A stretch of DNA of 64,000 nucleotides from assembly GCA_016871175.1 (NCBI GenBank), contig VFZL01000011.1, positions 57,797-121,796 on the forward strand, read 5' to 3'. Every line of letters starts with the position of its first letter. The first letter of the stretch is position 1. A program made the translations under genes and the position numbers. The notes beneath the pieces are model-generated. The model had not been told where the DNA came from, ran no database searches, and saw only the letters and a program-made list of their open reading frames with translations. This stretch comes from Acidimicrobiia bacterium. Its GTDB lineage: Bacteria; Acidobacteriota; Vicinamibacteria; Vicinamibacterales; CAVVIG01. This document shows, piece after piece, positions 24,728 through 33,709 of the stretch.

Positions 24728-27133
24728 TCAGAATCGCCAGTCGAGCCCGAGGATCGGGAAGACCCCGAGCTGCTCGTTGACTCGACTCACGTTCTGACGG
24801 CGATCCCAACCGTAGCTCGCGACATTGCGCCGGCCCGTGACGTTCTGGACTCCGGCAAAGGCCGACACTTCTCGACCGCCCACCGTGAACCGACGATCGA
24901 CGCGCAGATCGAGCCTGAAGTAGTCCGGCGCCCGCTGGGCGTTGACTTGTGTGAGGTCGTACACGCCTCGCCGTTGCGCCATGGAGGTCGCGACGTCGAA
25001 CGGCGTGAAGGGTCGGCCGGCCAGATAGGCGAGTCGAGTCGAGACGTCCCATCGCGGTGACAACTGATAGCCGCCGACAACGTTGACAACGACGGGGTAG
25101 TCGAATGAGCCGGGACGAAGCACGCCGTCCAATCCGGCGTACCGCGTTCGAGAGAACGCCAAGCTGGTCCGCCCGTGCCAATGACCGATATTTGGTTTGC
25201 GTTCGAGGAACAGCTCCACGCCCGTCGCTGACCCCTCGCCGGCGCTCGTCATCGGGAACAGGATGTCGCGGATGGCGAACGTATCGCCCACGTTCGCCAG
25301 CGACAACGAGGGGATCTGGCTCGACACGGGATAGTCCCGATACGTCTTGCGATACGCCTCGACCGTGAACCGCGTCGCGGGGTCGATGTCGTACGACGCG
25401 CCGCCGATGTAGTGGTCAGCGCGGAACGGTTGCAGGCTCCGGTTGCCCGGGTAGGCTGCCACGAACAGGAAGAACGGCTGCTGCGCATAGCGGCCGTACG
25501 CACCTCGCAGCGTCCAGCGTCTGGTGGCCTTGAGGTCCAGGCCGACTCGAGGGCTGAGCGCGCTGGCGTCGAGGTACCGGTAGCGGTCGAACCTTACTCC
25601 GATTGTGGTATTCACCCGGGAGCCGACCGGCCGGGTCGCCTGGGAGTAGGTGCCGAATTGATACGGGTCGATCTGTTCGCGGAGCTGGAACGGATTGACA
25701 TCCGCGACGACGAAGAACGGGCTGTCGTTGCCAAACGGTGACGCCGTATCGTAGCGGACGTTGAAGCGCTTGACGCTCACCCCGGTCTGGAGTTTGCCCA
25801 CCATCGGCAGGTACAGTGTGAGGTCGTACTTCCCTGTCAGCTCAGATTCCGTCGAGTCCTCGCGAAACACCACCGACCCGGCCGCGATTTGCGCTTCGAT
25901 GGGTGTGCCGGGCGGTGGAATGCCGTTCCTGATGAGATCGGACACCCGTTGACTCACCGTCGCTCGCGAGTGTGTCAAGCCGAACAATCCGATACCGCTC
26001 GTTCCGAACAAGCGCTGCCAGTTGACGCCAGTCGCGCTGCGGCGGCCGGAGTACCGGATGTCGAGGTTGCTCAGCTCCTCGGTCGGGTCGCTGTTCTCGG
26101 TCACGCCGAGCCGAATACGATCGATACCTGATACGTTGACGAACCACACACGGTCTTGAGGCGAGAGGTCGTAGACCGCTTTGGCGTTGAGGGTGTACAG
26201 CACGGGGACGCCGCCAATGCCGATGTCCTCGGTCACGAGGTCGAGAAAGCTGCGACGCGCCGAGACCACCCAGGAGCCGGATCGCGCGCGCCCGATGGGT
26301 CCCTCCACGACGGCTCCCACTCCGGCGAAGCCGACGGTGGCGCGTCCGGTCAGCCCGGCGCGGTTGCCTTCGCGTTGCGTCACCTGCAAGACGCTTGACG
26401 TTCGATTGCCGTAGGCGGCCGAGAAGCCTCCCGTGAGGAACGTGATGTCTTGCAGGAGTGCCGCGTCGAGAATGCTCACTGTGCCGCCCGCGGAGGCAAA
26501 GGTGGCGAAGGTGTTGATGTTCGGAATCTCGATGTTGTCGACGATGTACAGGTTCTCGAGCGGACTGCCACCGCGGACGATCAAGTCGTTGCGAAAATCA
26601 TCGGTCCCGATGACGGCGCCAGGAAGCGACTGCACGTATCGTGAGACGTCCTGCAGTGCGCCGGCGCTGTTCAGCACTTCGGTGGCGGAGACGAGAAAGC
26701 CTGAGGTCGTGATCTCCTCAGGCAGGACGAAGGCCGGAGCCGTCACTGTAATCGTCTGCTGGACCGTCTGCACGTCGGGAAGCGTGATCTCGACCACGCT
26801 ATCGAGGCCGGCTCGCACGTCGACCGCCTGGCTGAGGAAGATCGGCCGACCGGGGCCGATGATCTCGATCTGATAGGTGCCCGCCCGAACCCCGGTGATC
26901 GCAAATCGTCCATCTCGGCCCGCAACGTCGCACTGACCCGCGCCCTGAACGCAGATGGTTGCGTCTGGCGCCGGCTGTCCCGCGGTGTCCGTCACTGTCC
27001 CGCGAACGACCCCGACGGCTGCAGTGTCTTGCCCGGCCATCGCGGGCCGAGTGAGCATCGTCAGGAGGAGCATCGTGGCCCCGAGGAGGGACCGCGCGTG
27101 AGCGCGTCGCACATCAGGCGAGAGTGTTGGCAT
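24728..27133 (-). CDS. TonB-dependent receptor with carboxypeptidase-regulatory-like N-terminus
   Basis: An 801-aa outer-membrane protein: a signal peptide (hydrophobic LLGATMLLLTMLTRPAMAG), a carboxypeptidase-regulatory-like beta-sandwich (about residues 40-115, GVVRGTVTDTAGQPAPDATI), a plug (VSRYVQSLPGAVIGTDDFRN, LIVRGGSPLENLYIVDNIE), and a long beta barrel ending in the aromatic FPILGLDWRF. Such receptors import scarce ligands using TonB energy. The ligand is not identifiable. It starts 19 bp after the B12-binding regulator, suggesting control by it; cobalamin or a siderophore would be natural guesses. Confidence 0.9.
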   Translation of the reverse strand: MPTLSPDVRRAHARSLLGATMLLLTMLTRPAMAGQDTAAVGVVRGTVTDTAGQPAPDATICVQGAGQCDVAGRDGRFAITGVRAGTYQIEIIGPGRPIFLSQAVDVRAGLDSVVEITLPDVQTVQQTITVTAPAFVLPEEITTSGFLVSATEVLNSAGALQDVSRYVQSLPGAVIGTDDFRNDLIVRGGSPLENLYIVDNIEIPNINTFATFASAGGTVSILDAALLQDITFLTGGFSAAYGNRTSSVLQVTQREGNRAGLTGRATVGFAGVGAVVEGPIGRARSGSWVVSARRSFLDLVTEDIGIGGVPVLYTLNAKAVYDLSPQDRVWFVNVSGIDRIRLGVTENSDPTEELSNLDIRYSGRRSATGVNWQRLFGTSGIGLFGLTHSRATVSQRVSDLIRNGIPPPGTPIEAQIAAGSVVFREDSTESELTGKYDLTLYLPMVGKLQTGVSVKRFNVRYDTASPFGNDSPFFVVADVNPFQLREQIDPYQFGTYSQATRPVGSRVNTTIGVRFDRYRYLDASALSPRVGLDLKATRRWTLRGAYGRYAQQPFFLFVAAYPGNRSLQPFRADHYIGGASYDIDPATRFTVEAYRKTYRDYPVSSQIPSLSLANVGDTFAIRDILFPMTSAGEGSATGVELFLERKPNIGHWHGRTSLAFSRTRYAGLDGVLRPGSFDYPVVVNVVGGYQLSPRWDVSTRLAYLAGRPFTPFDVATSMAQRRGVYDLTQVNAQRAPDYFRLDLRVDRRFTVGGREVSAFAGVQNVTGRRNVASYGWDRRQNVSRVNEQLGVFPILGLDWRF

Positions 27134-27152
27134 GAGGGTCAGTTCGTCGACG

Positions 27153-28088
27153 TCATCGCTGTGTGTTTCGCTGAGCGACTCGATCGAGCTGCTCGATATA
27201 CGCGTCGAAATCGGTGAGCGTCAGACCGCGGAAGCCAAGCGCGCGCACCCACCGAGTGGCGGCTGGCCCACACACCCACAGCTCCACGCGAGGCGGCAGG
27301 CCGCGGACGATGGCGCGCAACGACTGTTCTCGTGGCGCTGCACCGTCCCTGAGGGTGATGCCGAGCACCAGCACGTGTGCGTTGGCCAGCTTCGCAGCGG
27401 CGATGATCTCGCTGGCCGGCAGGTCTGGACCGAGATACGACACCGCCAACCCTCGATTGGCGGCGAGCATGGCACCGGCAAGGATGCCCAATTCATGTCG
27501 GTCACCCGAGGGCGTCGCGAACAACAGTCTTGTGGGAAGGTCGCGGCGAGCGTAGACGCGCAGGAAGGAGCCAAGTAGATGCTGCATCGTCGACGAGATC
27601 AAGTGCTCGTGAGCGATGCCGCCTCGGCGGTGATTCCATCGCTTGCCGACTTCTCGCACCGCCGGCAGTAGGACGTCCCGTACGAGATCCTCCGGCGGCA
27701 GCGCGGCGGCCATCCGTGAGAACTCTTGGTCGATCGCAACGCTATCGAACCGGAGAAGCGCTGCATGCAATCGAGAGGCATCGAAGTCAGCCCGCACGTG
27801 CGGCGATGGTGACGAGGCGGGCGGTGGGGCAGCGGCCAGGCCCTGCAACTCATCGTTGGGCAGCGTCGCGATACGGCCCACGCGATGACCCGCGGCCACC
27901 GCCAGCTGCAGGAGACGAAGACGCGCGACATCCGCCCCGCTGTACAGCCGTCCGCGATCGTCGCGCGTCGGGGTGATGGCGCGATATCGCCGTTCCCAGG
28001 CGCGTAACGTGTCGATACCGATGCCTGTGAGCTTCGACACGGCTCGAATCGGATACTGCGCGTGTCCGCTTCGCTGCTCGTTCGTCAT
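27153..28088 (-). CDS. MerR-type regulator with B12-binding domain, CarH/LitR-like
   Basis: A 311-aa protein. The N-terminal MerR winged helix is AVSKLTGIGIDTLRAWERRY. A helical cap follows, holding W151-x9-E161-H162, the signature of adenosylcobalamin photoreceptors. The C-terminal cobalamin domain has DRHELG (196-201), matching DxHxxG, whose His198 should ligate cobalt. In CarH, dark tetramers with AdoCbl repress DNA and light breaks them. All diagnostic residues are present, so light or B12 sensing is likely. It heads an operon with the TonB receptor, and its own promoter overlaps a long palindrome, which suggests autoregulation. No carotenoid genes are nearby. Confidence 0.88.
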   Translation of the reverse strand: MTNEQRSGHAQYPIRAVSKLTGIGIDTLRAWERRYRAITPTRDDRGRLYSGADVARLRLLQLAVAAGHRVGRIATLPNDELQGLAAAPPPASSPSPHVRADFDASRLHAALLRFDSVAIDQEFSRMAAALPPEDLVRDVLLPAVREVGKRWNHRRGGIAHEHLISSTMQHLLGSFLRVYARRDLPTRLLFATPSGDRHELGILAGAMLAANRGLAVSYLGPDLPASEIIAAAKLANAHVLVLGITLRDGAAPREQSLRAIVRGLPPRVELWVCGPAATRWVRALGFRGLTLTDFDAYIEQLDRVAQRNTQR

Positions 28089-28150
28089 CGGGCGATCGCC
28101 CCGATGGCCGCCGCGGACAGTGCCCGTGCGCGCGGAACCTTCATCACCCG

Positions 28151-28179
28151 AGGATAGCGATATGCGGGCATCGTGTCAA
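28151..28179 (-). promoter_or_regulatory. Sigma70-type promoter of the B12/MerR regulator operon
   Basis: On the minus strand a perfect -35 TTGACA (28179-28174) and a -10 TATCCT (28156-28151) are separated by exactly 17 bp. Transcription would start near 28144, about 55 bp before the regulator's ATG. The -35 overlaps the edge of the palindrome at 28175-28205, a classic repressor arrangement. Confidence 0.7.
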
Positions 28180-28205
28180 TGATTTGTCCATGACAAAACA
28201 TTGAC
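28175..28205. promoter_or_regulatory. 31-bp nested palindrome, likely operator of the CarH-like regulator
   Basis: Arms GTCAATG (28175-28181) and CATTGAC (28199-28205) enclose an inner pair TTTGTC / GACAAA around a CAT centre. The two 14-nt arms match at 13 of 14 positions. It covers the start of the -35 element of the regulator's promoter. No gene on the other side points away from it, so autoregulation of this operon is the simplest reading. Confidence 0.65.
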
Positions 28206-28350
28206 GAGACGCGGGACGAGGAGGTGAGCGAGCACACCCGCCTCTCAGCCGGCAGGCGATGCGATGTGCTTCGACTCGAGTGCGGTTCACGGTGTCACCG
28301 CTGCGGGCGCAGTCGGTGCTGCGCCATTGCGGTGACCGAGGAGAGCGCGT

Positions 28351-29263
28351 CTAGACGGCGGCCTGGATCTCGCCGGTGTCGTGGGTCTGGTGCCCGCGCT
28401 TTCGCTGCGTCTTGTCGCGATACATCCGGCTATCAGCCGTTGCGAGCATCGCTTCGTAGGTGTCGCCATCGTGCGGGAACACCGCAGCCCCGATGCTGAC
28501 GCCGATCTGCACGACGACGCCTGGCTGCGGCTCGCAGGAGCTTCGCTTGGGCGATGAGCGACATGTCGCCAATCTCGTCGAGGAACAACGTGCCGTCGTT
28601 CGCCAACTCCAGGCGACCCGGTTTGCGATCGTGCGCGCCAGTGAACGCGCCTTTCTCGTAGCCGAAGATCTCGGATTCGAAGAGCGAGTCGGGAAGGGCC
28701 GCGCAGTTCAGCGCCTGGAATTGTGACGGGCCACGCCGACTGAGCTCGTGGATCATCCGCGCGACCACTTCCTTACCCGATCCGGTGGGCCCCAGAATGA
28801 GGACGGAGATGTCGGATTTCGCCGCCGTCCGGATCCACTCGAAGACGACGAGCATCTTCTTGTCGCGTCCGATCATTTCGCGAAAGCGCTGGACCGATGG
28901 AGACTGGTCCTCACTGCTGACCGCGGCCCGACGTTCGAGGAAGTGATCCAGCAGGTCGCCGAGCGCTGGAGTGGCCGGCCGATCCGCCGTGTACTGAGGC
29001 GGTGTCGCGTCGGGCACCTGCCGCGCGACGCCGAAGTCCACGAGCTCGCGAACGCAGTTCTCGACGTCCAGCCGCATCCGTCCGAACGTCTGCATCAGGG
29101 ACTCGACGTCGAACGACTCCTCTTGTCGGGAGTTCAGATAGCGGAGCAACCCCGCCCGGAGGGGCGATTGCACTAATGTGCGAAATCGAGCATCCCAGTC
29201 CACGGGCTCCGCGCGCGCCGCCGCCGCCGTGGCCCGTCGCGCGGTGAATATCACATCATCCAT
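28351..29263 (-). pseudogene. Chimeric remnant: sigma54-activator AAA+ domain joined to a GGDEF C-terminus
   Basis: From about 29263 an N-terminal regulatory part (helical, SLMQTFGRMRLDVENC) leads into a sigma54-interaction AAA+ domain: LILGPTGSGKEVVARMIH (Walker A), [14 protein letters not shown] (the GAFTGA loop) and [21 protein letters not shown]. It breaks there, before the rest of the AAA+ core. In a different frame immediately downstream is [19 protein letters not shown] and ATADSRMYRDK, the C-terminal end of a diguanylate-cyclase GGDEF domain, closing at 28351. A deletion evidently fused two signalling genes out of frame. Neither activity can survive as drawn. Confidence 0.7.
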
Positions 29264-29362
29264 CTCTGCACTTGCGTCTATCGGCCCAAGTTCGGCAGCC
29301 CGACAGTCTTCGACCACCCGGAGCCGAGATCCGTCGATTCAGCGGCGTATCGCCGAGCCTGC

Positions 29363-29824
29363 CTAGCGTGCCGAGGGGGGCGCACTGGCCTGAGTCTGCG
29401 CTGGGGGGCGCACGTGGTAGTGCTGGTTCTGATACTGCTCGATGAGCGCCTTGATCCGCGTGGCATCGCCTTTGGTGTGCCCGGAACATCGGATGGGCGA
29501 CGACCCGCCGCTCGTTTCGATGAGCACGTCCGACAGCACGACGCCCGTGGTGATCTTGACCGACGACACGTGTGCCAGATGAATCGTCTCCTCTTGGCGG
29601 CCCATCCACCGCGGCGTGTACTGCACGACGCTCGTCGGTGAGATCAGCACCTGCGTGGGGAAGAGGCGATTGCCAATGCTCCAGCGGCTTGCCCGGAAGA
29701 CGTCGCCCGACGCGAACGGGCGGCCCTTCCACCAAATCCACAACGCGACGAGCAACGCCACCGCGCCGACGACGGCCACGACGCGAAGCACCGTCGATAG
29801 TGGGATCATCACCTCCGGCACCAC
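29363..29824 (-). CDS. Membrane-anchored PH-like domain protein
   Basis: About 153 aa: an N-terminal hydrophobic helix (VVAVVGAVALLVALWIWW) and then a bacterial PH-like sheet (RLFPTQVLISPTSVVQYTPR, VSSVKITTGVVLSDVLIET), ending in a Pro/Ala-rich tail. The function is unknown; such domains sit on the membrane face. The start is uncertain: GTG 29824 is used, while ATG 29809 has GGAGG too close. It diverges from the deoxyhypusine-synthase-like gene by only 46 bp. Confidence 0.65.
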   Translation of the reverse strand: MVPEVMIPLSTVLRVVAVVGAVALLVALWIWWKGRPFASGDVFRASRWSIGNRLFPTQVLISPTSVVQYTPRWMGRQEETIHLAHVSSVKITTGVVLSDVLIETSGGSSPIRCSGHTKGDATRIKALIEQYQNQHYHVRPPAQTQASAPPSAR

Positions 29825-29870
29825 CGCTGATGTTAAGCTAATTCCGCACGTCGCTCACAAGGAGATTCAC

Positions 29871-31454
29871 GTGCCGTACCGCGCGCCCGGGGCCCCCGGG
29901 CAGTCTCGCCCCTCGTTCCTGACCGGGCGCCCGATCCAGTACTACCGCCCGACAGGCAGCACCGAAATCCGACAACTCATAGACGAGGGCTTCCAGGCGT
30001 TCAACGCCGGACGTCTCGGGGAGGCGTGCCGCATCTTCTCCGACAAGATGCTTGCGCCATCCCACGATACGACGATCGGGCTGACGCTCGCCGGGGCGCT
30101 CACCCCGGCCGGGCTCGGGGGCTGCGTCATCGCGCTGATGGATCGCGGATTAATCGATTTCATCATCTCGACTGGCGCCAACCTCTACCACGACTTGCAT
30201 TACGCACTGAACTTCACCTTGCGCCGCGGATCGCCGTTTCTCGATGACCGCGAGCTCTACCAGGAAGGCGTCATTCGGATCTACGACGTGCTGTTTCCGG
30301 CGACCGTGCTGCTGGAGACCGACGCCTACGTTCGCGACTTCCTCGAACGCTCGGGTCTGAACGAGCCGGTCTCGACGGCGGATTTTCACTACCGATTGGG
30401 ATGCGACCTTCGCGAGCGCTTCCCCGGATGCGAGGAGCACTCGGTGCTCGCGCACGCGTCCCTCGCCGGCGTGCCGATCTACACCTCGTCACCGGGCGAT
30501 AGCTCCATCGGCATGAACATCGCCTATCACGAGTTGATGAATGCCAGCCGGTTCATGATCAATCCTAATCAGGACGTCAACGAAATCTGCGCCATGGTGC
30601 TCGCTGGTGAGAAGAACGGATGCGTGATCCTCGGAGGCGGTTCACCAAAGAACTTCTACCTGCAGGCCCAGCCCACGCTCTGGGAGGTGTACGGGATCCC
30701 CAAAGGTGGGAACGATTTCTTCATACAGTTCACCACCGACCAGGTGGTGTGGGGCGGGCTGTCCGGGGCGACACCGTCCGAAGCGGTCAGTTGGGGAAAG
30801 GTCAACCCGGGCGTATTGTCAGACACGGTGGTCGCGTATGTCGATTCCACGATCGCGCTCCCGTTGTTCTGCGAGTACGTCATCGGTTCCCCCAACGGAC
30901 GACGGCCGCCGAAGGCGCTGGTGCACAAACGGGACGCGCTCGTGACGGCACTCAAGCAAGAGGCCCAACGCGTGCGCGACCACCCAGCCGAAACCCCGTC
31001 CAACGGGCAGTTACCATCGACCACTATGGGTACGCTCTCGTCCGAGCTCGGACCACACGCGGAACGGCTGACGACGCGTCCGCGTGTCTACGTGGATGCC
31101 AACGTTCCGGCCGGGTTGGTGGCGCACATGCGCGGGTCGCTGGGCTGGGACGTGCTCTTTGTCATGGAGGAGCCTGCGCTTCGGCGAGCCACCGACCGCA
31201 CGCACTATCAGACGGCACAGCAGCTTCGGCGCACCCTCGTCACGCTCGATCGCGACTATCTGGACGACCGTGTGTTTCCGCCACACGAGGGGAGTGGCGT
31301 GTTGGTGCTCACCGCGCCGAATGAACGTGAGCTGTGCGGCCTCATGACCCGCGTCGATCAGACGCTGTTTCGTCGGGGCGGTGACGACCTGCGGGAGCCG
31401 CTCCCGCTCAACGGTCGAAAGCTTCACGCGCACACGGACTGGGAACGGCCTTGA
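29871..31454 (+). CDS. Deoxyhypusine-synthase-like protein fused to a PIN-like (DUF5615) domain
   Basis: A 527-aa fusion in one unbroken frame. Residues about 20-375 are deoxyhypusine-synthase-like: TLAGALTPAGLGGCVI, ISTGANLYHDLHYAL, HASLAGVPIYTSSPGDSS and SEAVSWGKV with the expected catalytic Lys310. Bacterial members act on spermidine, some making homospermidine. Residues about 404-505 resemble DUF5615/Mut7-C PIN-like proteins: RVYVDANVPAGLVAHMR (Asp409), then LRRTLVTLDRDYLDDRVFPP. GTG 29871 has AAGGAGA 6 nt upstream. The nagA start overlaps the stop. The two families are unrelated in known function, so the fusion is notable. An internal ATG near 31026 could also yield the second domain alone. 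Confidence 0.8.
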   Translation: MPYRAPGAPGQSRPSFLTGRPIQYYRPTGSTEIRQLIDEGFQAFNAGRLGEACRIFSDKMLAPSHDTTIGLTLAGALTPAGLGGCVIALMDRGLIDFIISTGANLYHDLHYALNFTLRRGSPFLDDRELYQEGVIRIYDVLFPATVLLETDAYVRDFLERSGLNEPVSTADFHYRLGCDLRERFPGCEEHSVLAHASLAGVPIYTSSPGDSSIGMNIAYHELMNASRFMINPNQDVNEICAMVLAGEKNGCVILGGGSPKNFYLQAQPTLWEVYGIPKGGNDFFIQFTTDQVVWGGLSGATPSEAVSWGKVNPGVLSDTVVAYVDSTIALPLFCEYVIGSPNGRRPPKALVHKRDALVTALKQEAQRVRDHPAETPSNGQLPSTTMGTLSSELGPHAERLTTRPRVYVDANVPAGLVAHMRGSLGWDVLFVMEEPALRRATDRTHYQTAQQLRRTLVTLDRDYLDDRVFPPHEGSGVLVLTAPNERELCGLMTRVDQTLFRRGGDDLREPLPLNGRKLHAHTDWERP

Positions 31455-32668
31455 TTCCCGCCTTGGTCCTCTCCGGTGCCACGATCGTGCTTCCCGATCG
31501 GCTGTTGTCACCGGGAACCCTGGTGATCAAGGGCGATCGCATCGCCGAGGTCCGTGCGGGTGAGGGGTCGGGAAGCGGCGGGCTGCCGCTGTCCGGCCAT
31601 GTGATCGTGCCTGGCTTTATCGACGTCCACGTACACGGCCTCGGCGGCGTCGACACGCTCGACGGTGCCGGAGCGGTGGGCAAGGTCGCGGCGCTGTTGC
31701 CGCGCTACGGTGTCACGGCGTTCTGCCCCACGACTGTGGCGTGCGCGCCGCTCGCGTTGCGGACGTTCTTGGATGACGTCCGGTACGCGCGCGCCGCAGC
31801 CAATCCTCGGAGCGCGCGCGTGCTGCCCGCCCATCTCGAAAGCAACTTCATCAACGCCGCCTATGCCGGTGCGCAGCCGACGGCCTGTCTGCGTGCGCCG
31901 CGAGCGGCCCTCGACCGCCTGGCGACTCGTGCCGCTGTCTCGGCGCCCGGTTCGCATGCGTACGACGGTGACGACGTGCTACGCGAGATCGCCGCCGCGG
32001 CGCCGGACGTGGGCATCATCACGCTCGCACCCGAGCTCGACGGCGGACTCGAACTGATTCAATGGCTCGTCGCGGGCGGGCACCGGGTGTCGCTCGGCCA
32101 CTCCGGCGCCAGCTACGATGAGGCCATGGCCGCCGTTGCCGCCGGCGCCACGCAGGCGACGCATCTGTTCAATCGCATGCCGGCCCTCAATCACCGGGCG
32201 CCAGGGCTGGCCGGCGCCACGTTGCAGGCCGTGGAGCTGGCTGCTGAGATCATCTGCGATGGCGTCCATGTGCATCCCGCGATGATTCGAGCCGCCGTGG
32301 CCGCCAAGGGGCCGAGTCGCGTCATGGCCATCAGTGACAGCACGTCCGCGGCCACCCTCCCGCTGGGCGCGCGCGCGCGACTGGGCGAACAGGCCATCGT
32401 GGCAGGCGAGGCGTCCGCGTTACTGGACGATGGCACGCTGGCCGGCAGTCTCGCGACGATGGATAAGGTGTTTCGCACGCTGATTGAAGTGGTCGGCCTC
32501 ACCCCGGTCGACGCGGCGTTGCTCTGCGCGACCTCTCCGGCTCGCGAGCTGGGGCTCACGGGTCACGGCACGCTGACGCAAGGAGCCGTTGCGGATCTGG
32601 TCGTGCTCGATCGGGATCTCACCGTGGTGCAGACCTACGTGGCGGGTATCCCTGTTCACTCACGATAA
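31451..32668 (+). CDS. nagA: N-acetylglucosamine-6-phosphate deacetylase
   Basis: A 405-aa amidohydrolase. Motifs: VPGFIDVHVHGLGGVDTLDG with the HxH metal site, LPAHLESNFINAAYAG, SLGHSGASYDEA, ATHLFNRMPALNHR and MAISDSTSAATLP, which carries the catalytic Asp. It removes acetate from GlcNAc-6-phosphate in amino-sugar recycling. The start TTG 31451 overlaps the preceding TGA; no better start exists before VLSGATIVLP. Confidence 0.88.
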   Translation: MIPALVLSGATIVLPDRLLSPGTLVIKGDRIAEVRAGEGSGSGGLPLSGHVIVPGFIDVHVHGLGGVDTLDGAGAVGKVAALLPRYGVTAFCPTTVACAPLALRTFLDDVRYARAAANPRSARVLPAHLESNFINAAYAGAQPTACLRAPRAALDRLATRAAVSAPGSHAYDGDDVLREIAAAAPDVGIITLAPELDGGLELIQWLVAGGHRVSLGHSGASYDEAMAAVAAGATQATHLFNRMPALNHRAPGLAGATLQAVELAAEIICDGVHVHPAMIRAAVAAKGPSRVMAISDSTSAATLPLGARARLGEQAIVAGEASALLDDGTLAGSLATMDKVFRTLIEVVGLTPVDAALLCATSPARELGLTGHGTLTQGAVADLVVLDRDLTVVQTYVAGIPVHSR

Positions 32669-32744
32669 GCGATGTGCGCCTCCAGGGCCTCACCGCTGTC
32701 CCGACCGGGCGGCTGTGTGGAATGAGGATCTGGCCTGGTCACTG

Positions 32745-32975
32745 ATGGCTCCGGCGCGCGTGCTCTACGTCGAAGGCAACTACGACGGAACCGTCGGCGG
32801 ATCCTATTTCAGCCTTCTTTTCCTGCTCGAGCAGGACTCGACACTGACGGTGAAGGACATTCAACGCGAGTGCCAGGCCAAGCTCGAGGCGTTCATGGTC
32901 CCGAAGTACGTCGACATCGTGCCCGATCTCCCCAAGACGACCACCGGCAAGATCAAGAAGACGGATTTGAAATGA
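32745..32975 (+). pseudogene. Short chimeric frame: glycosyltransferase start joined to acyl-ligase end
   Basis: A 76-aa frame. The first 30 residues, ARVLYVEGNYDGTVGGSYFS, look like the N-terminus of a family of glycosyltransferases. The rest, CQAKLEAFMVPKYVDIVP and LPKTTTGKIKKTDLK, is the C-terminal end of an AMP-forming acyl ligase with its catalytic Lys. Neither is complete, so this is a deletion junction. Its stop overlaps the start of the following methyltransferase by 4 nt, so it may still help translate that gene. Confidence 0.6.
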
Positions 32976-33709
32976 CGCCACCTGCCGATGCGCCACCGCC
33001 TGACGAAGGCGTCGACGTTCGCGGACGTCTCGTCGAGGGACGGCAGCAGTTCCTTGGCGTGGAGCTGCTCTGCGGACCTGGTGCGCTGGTGCCACGACCG
33101 GAGACGGAGCTCTTGGGGTGGTCCGCTGTCAACCGTCTGAGGTCCATGTAGGCGGAGGCCGAGTCGCAGGCGAGCGTGGCCGATCTGCGCGTGATCGACA
33201 TGTGTTGCGGGGCCGGGAACTTGGCCTGCGCGGTGGCGATCCACGTGTCGCAGTCACGCGTGTGGGCGAGCGATCTCACCGACTGCTGCATCGAGTGGAC
33301 CGGCCGAAACGTGGCGCACTTGCAACTTGGCCACCGAGTCACGGTCGGGCAGGGCGATCTGTTCGCCGGCTTGGAACGGTTCGGACTGGACGGGTCGATC
33401 GGCCTCATCGTCTGCAATCCTCCCTACATCTCGACCGGCCGCCTCGATACCGAGCGGGCGGGGCTGCTCGCGCTCGAGCCACGAGAGGCGTTCGATGGCG
33501 GGCCGTACGGCCTGAGCATTCACCAGCGCGTCTTCGCTGATTCGCCCCGCTTCTTGAGGGCGGGTGGCTGGCTGATGATGGAGTTCGGCGTCGGGCAGCA
33601 CCGCCAGGTCAAGATCCTCGCGGACCGTGCCAAGCGGTTCAGCGATACCGAGTTCGTCAGCGACGCCTCAGGAGCGCCGCGCGTCCTGATCACTCGCTTT
33701 CAGGGCTGA
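32972..33709 (+). pseudogene. PrmC/HemK-like methyltransferase with in-frame TAG at 33149-33151
   Basis: The first 59 codons (RQQFLGVELLCGPGALVPRPETELLG) end at TAG 33149. The frame then stays open to 33709 with VIDMCCGAGNLACAVAIH (SAM site) and LIVCNPPYIS (the NPPY motif of N5-glutamine methyltransferases). The full reading is 245 residues, shorter than PrmC because the helical N-terminal domain is missing. The amber lies in the linker before the SAM fold. It could be a mutation, a sequence error, or reinitiation at GTG 33176 could yield the catalytic domain. It converges with queC with 42 bp of overlap. Confidence 0.7.

Noticed and set aside
29616..29870. 85-residue N-terminal extension of the DHS-like protein
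   Set aside because: It overlaps the divergent PH-domain gene; GTG 29871 has a strong ribosome site and starts the family fold.
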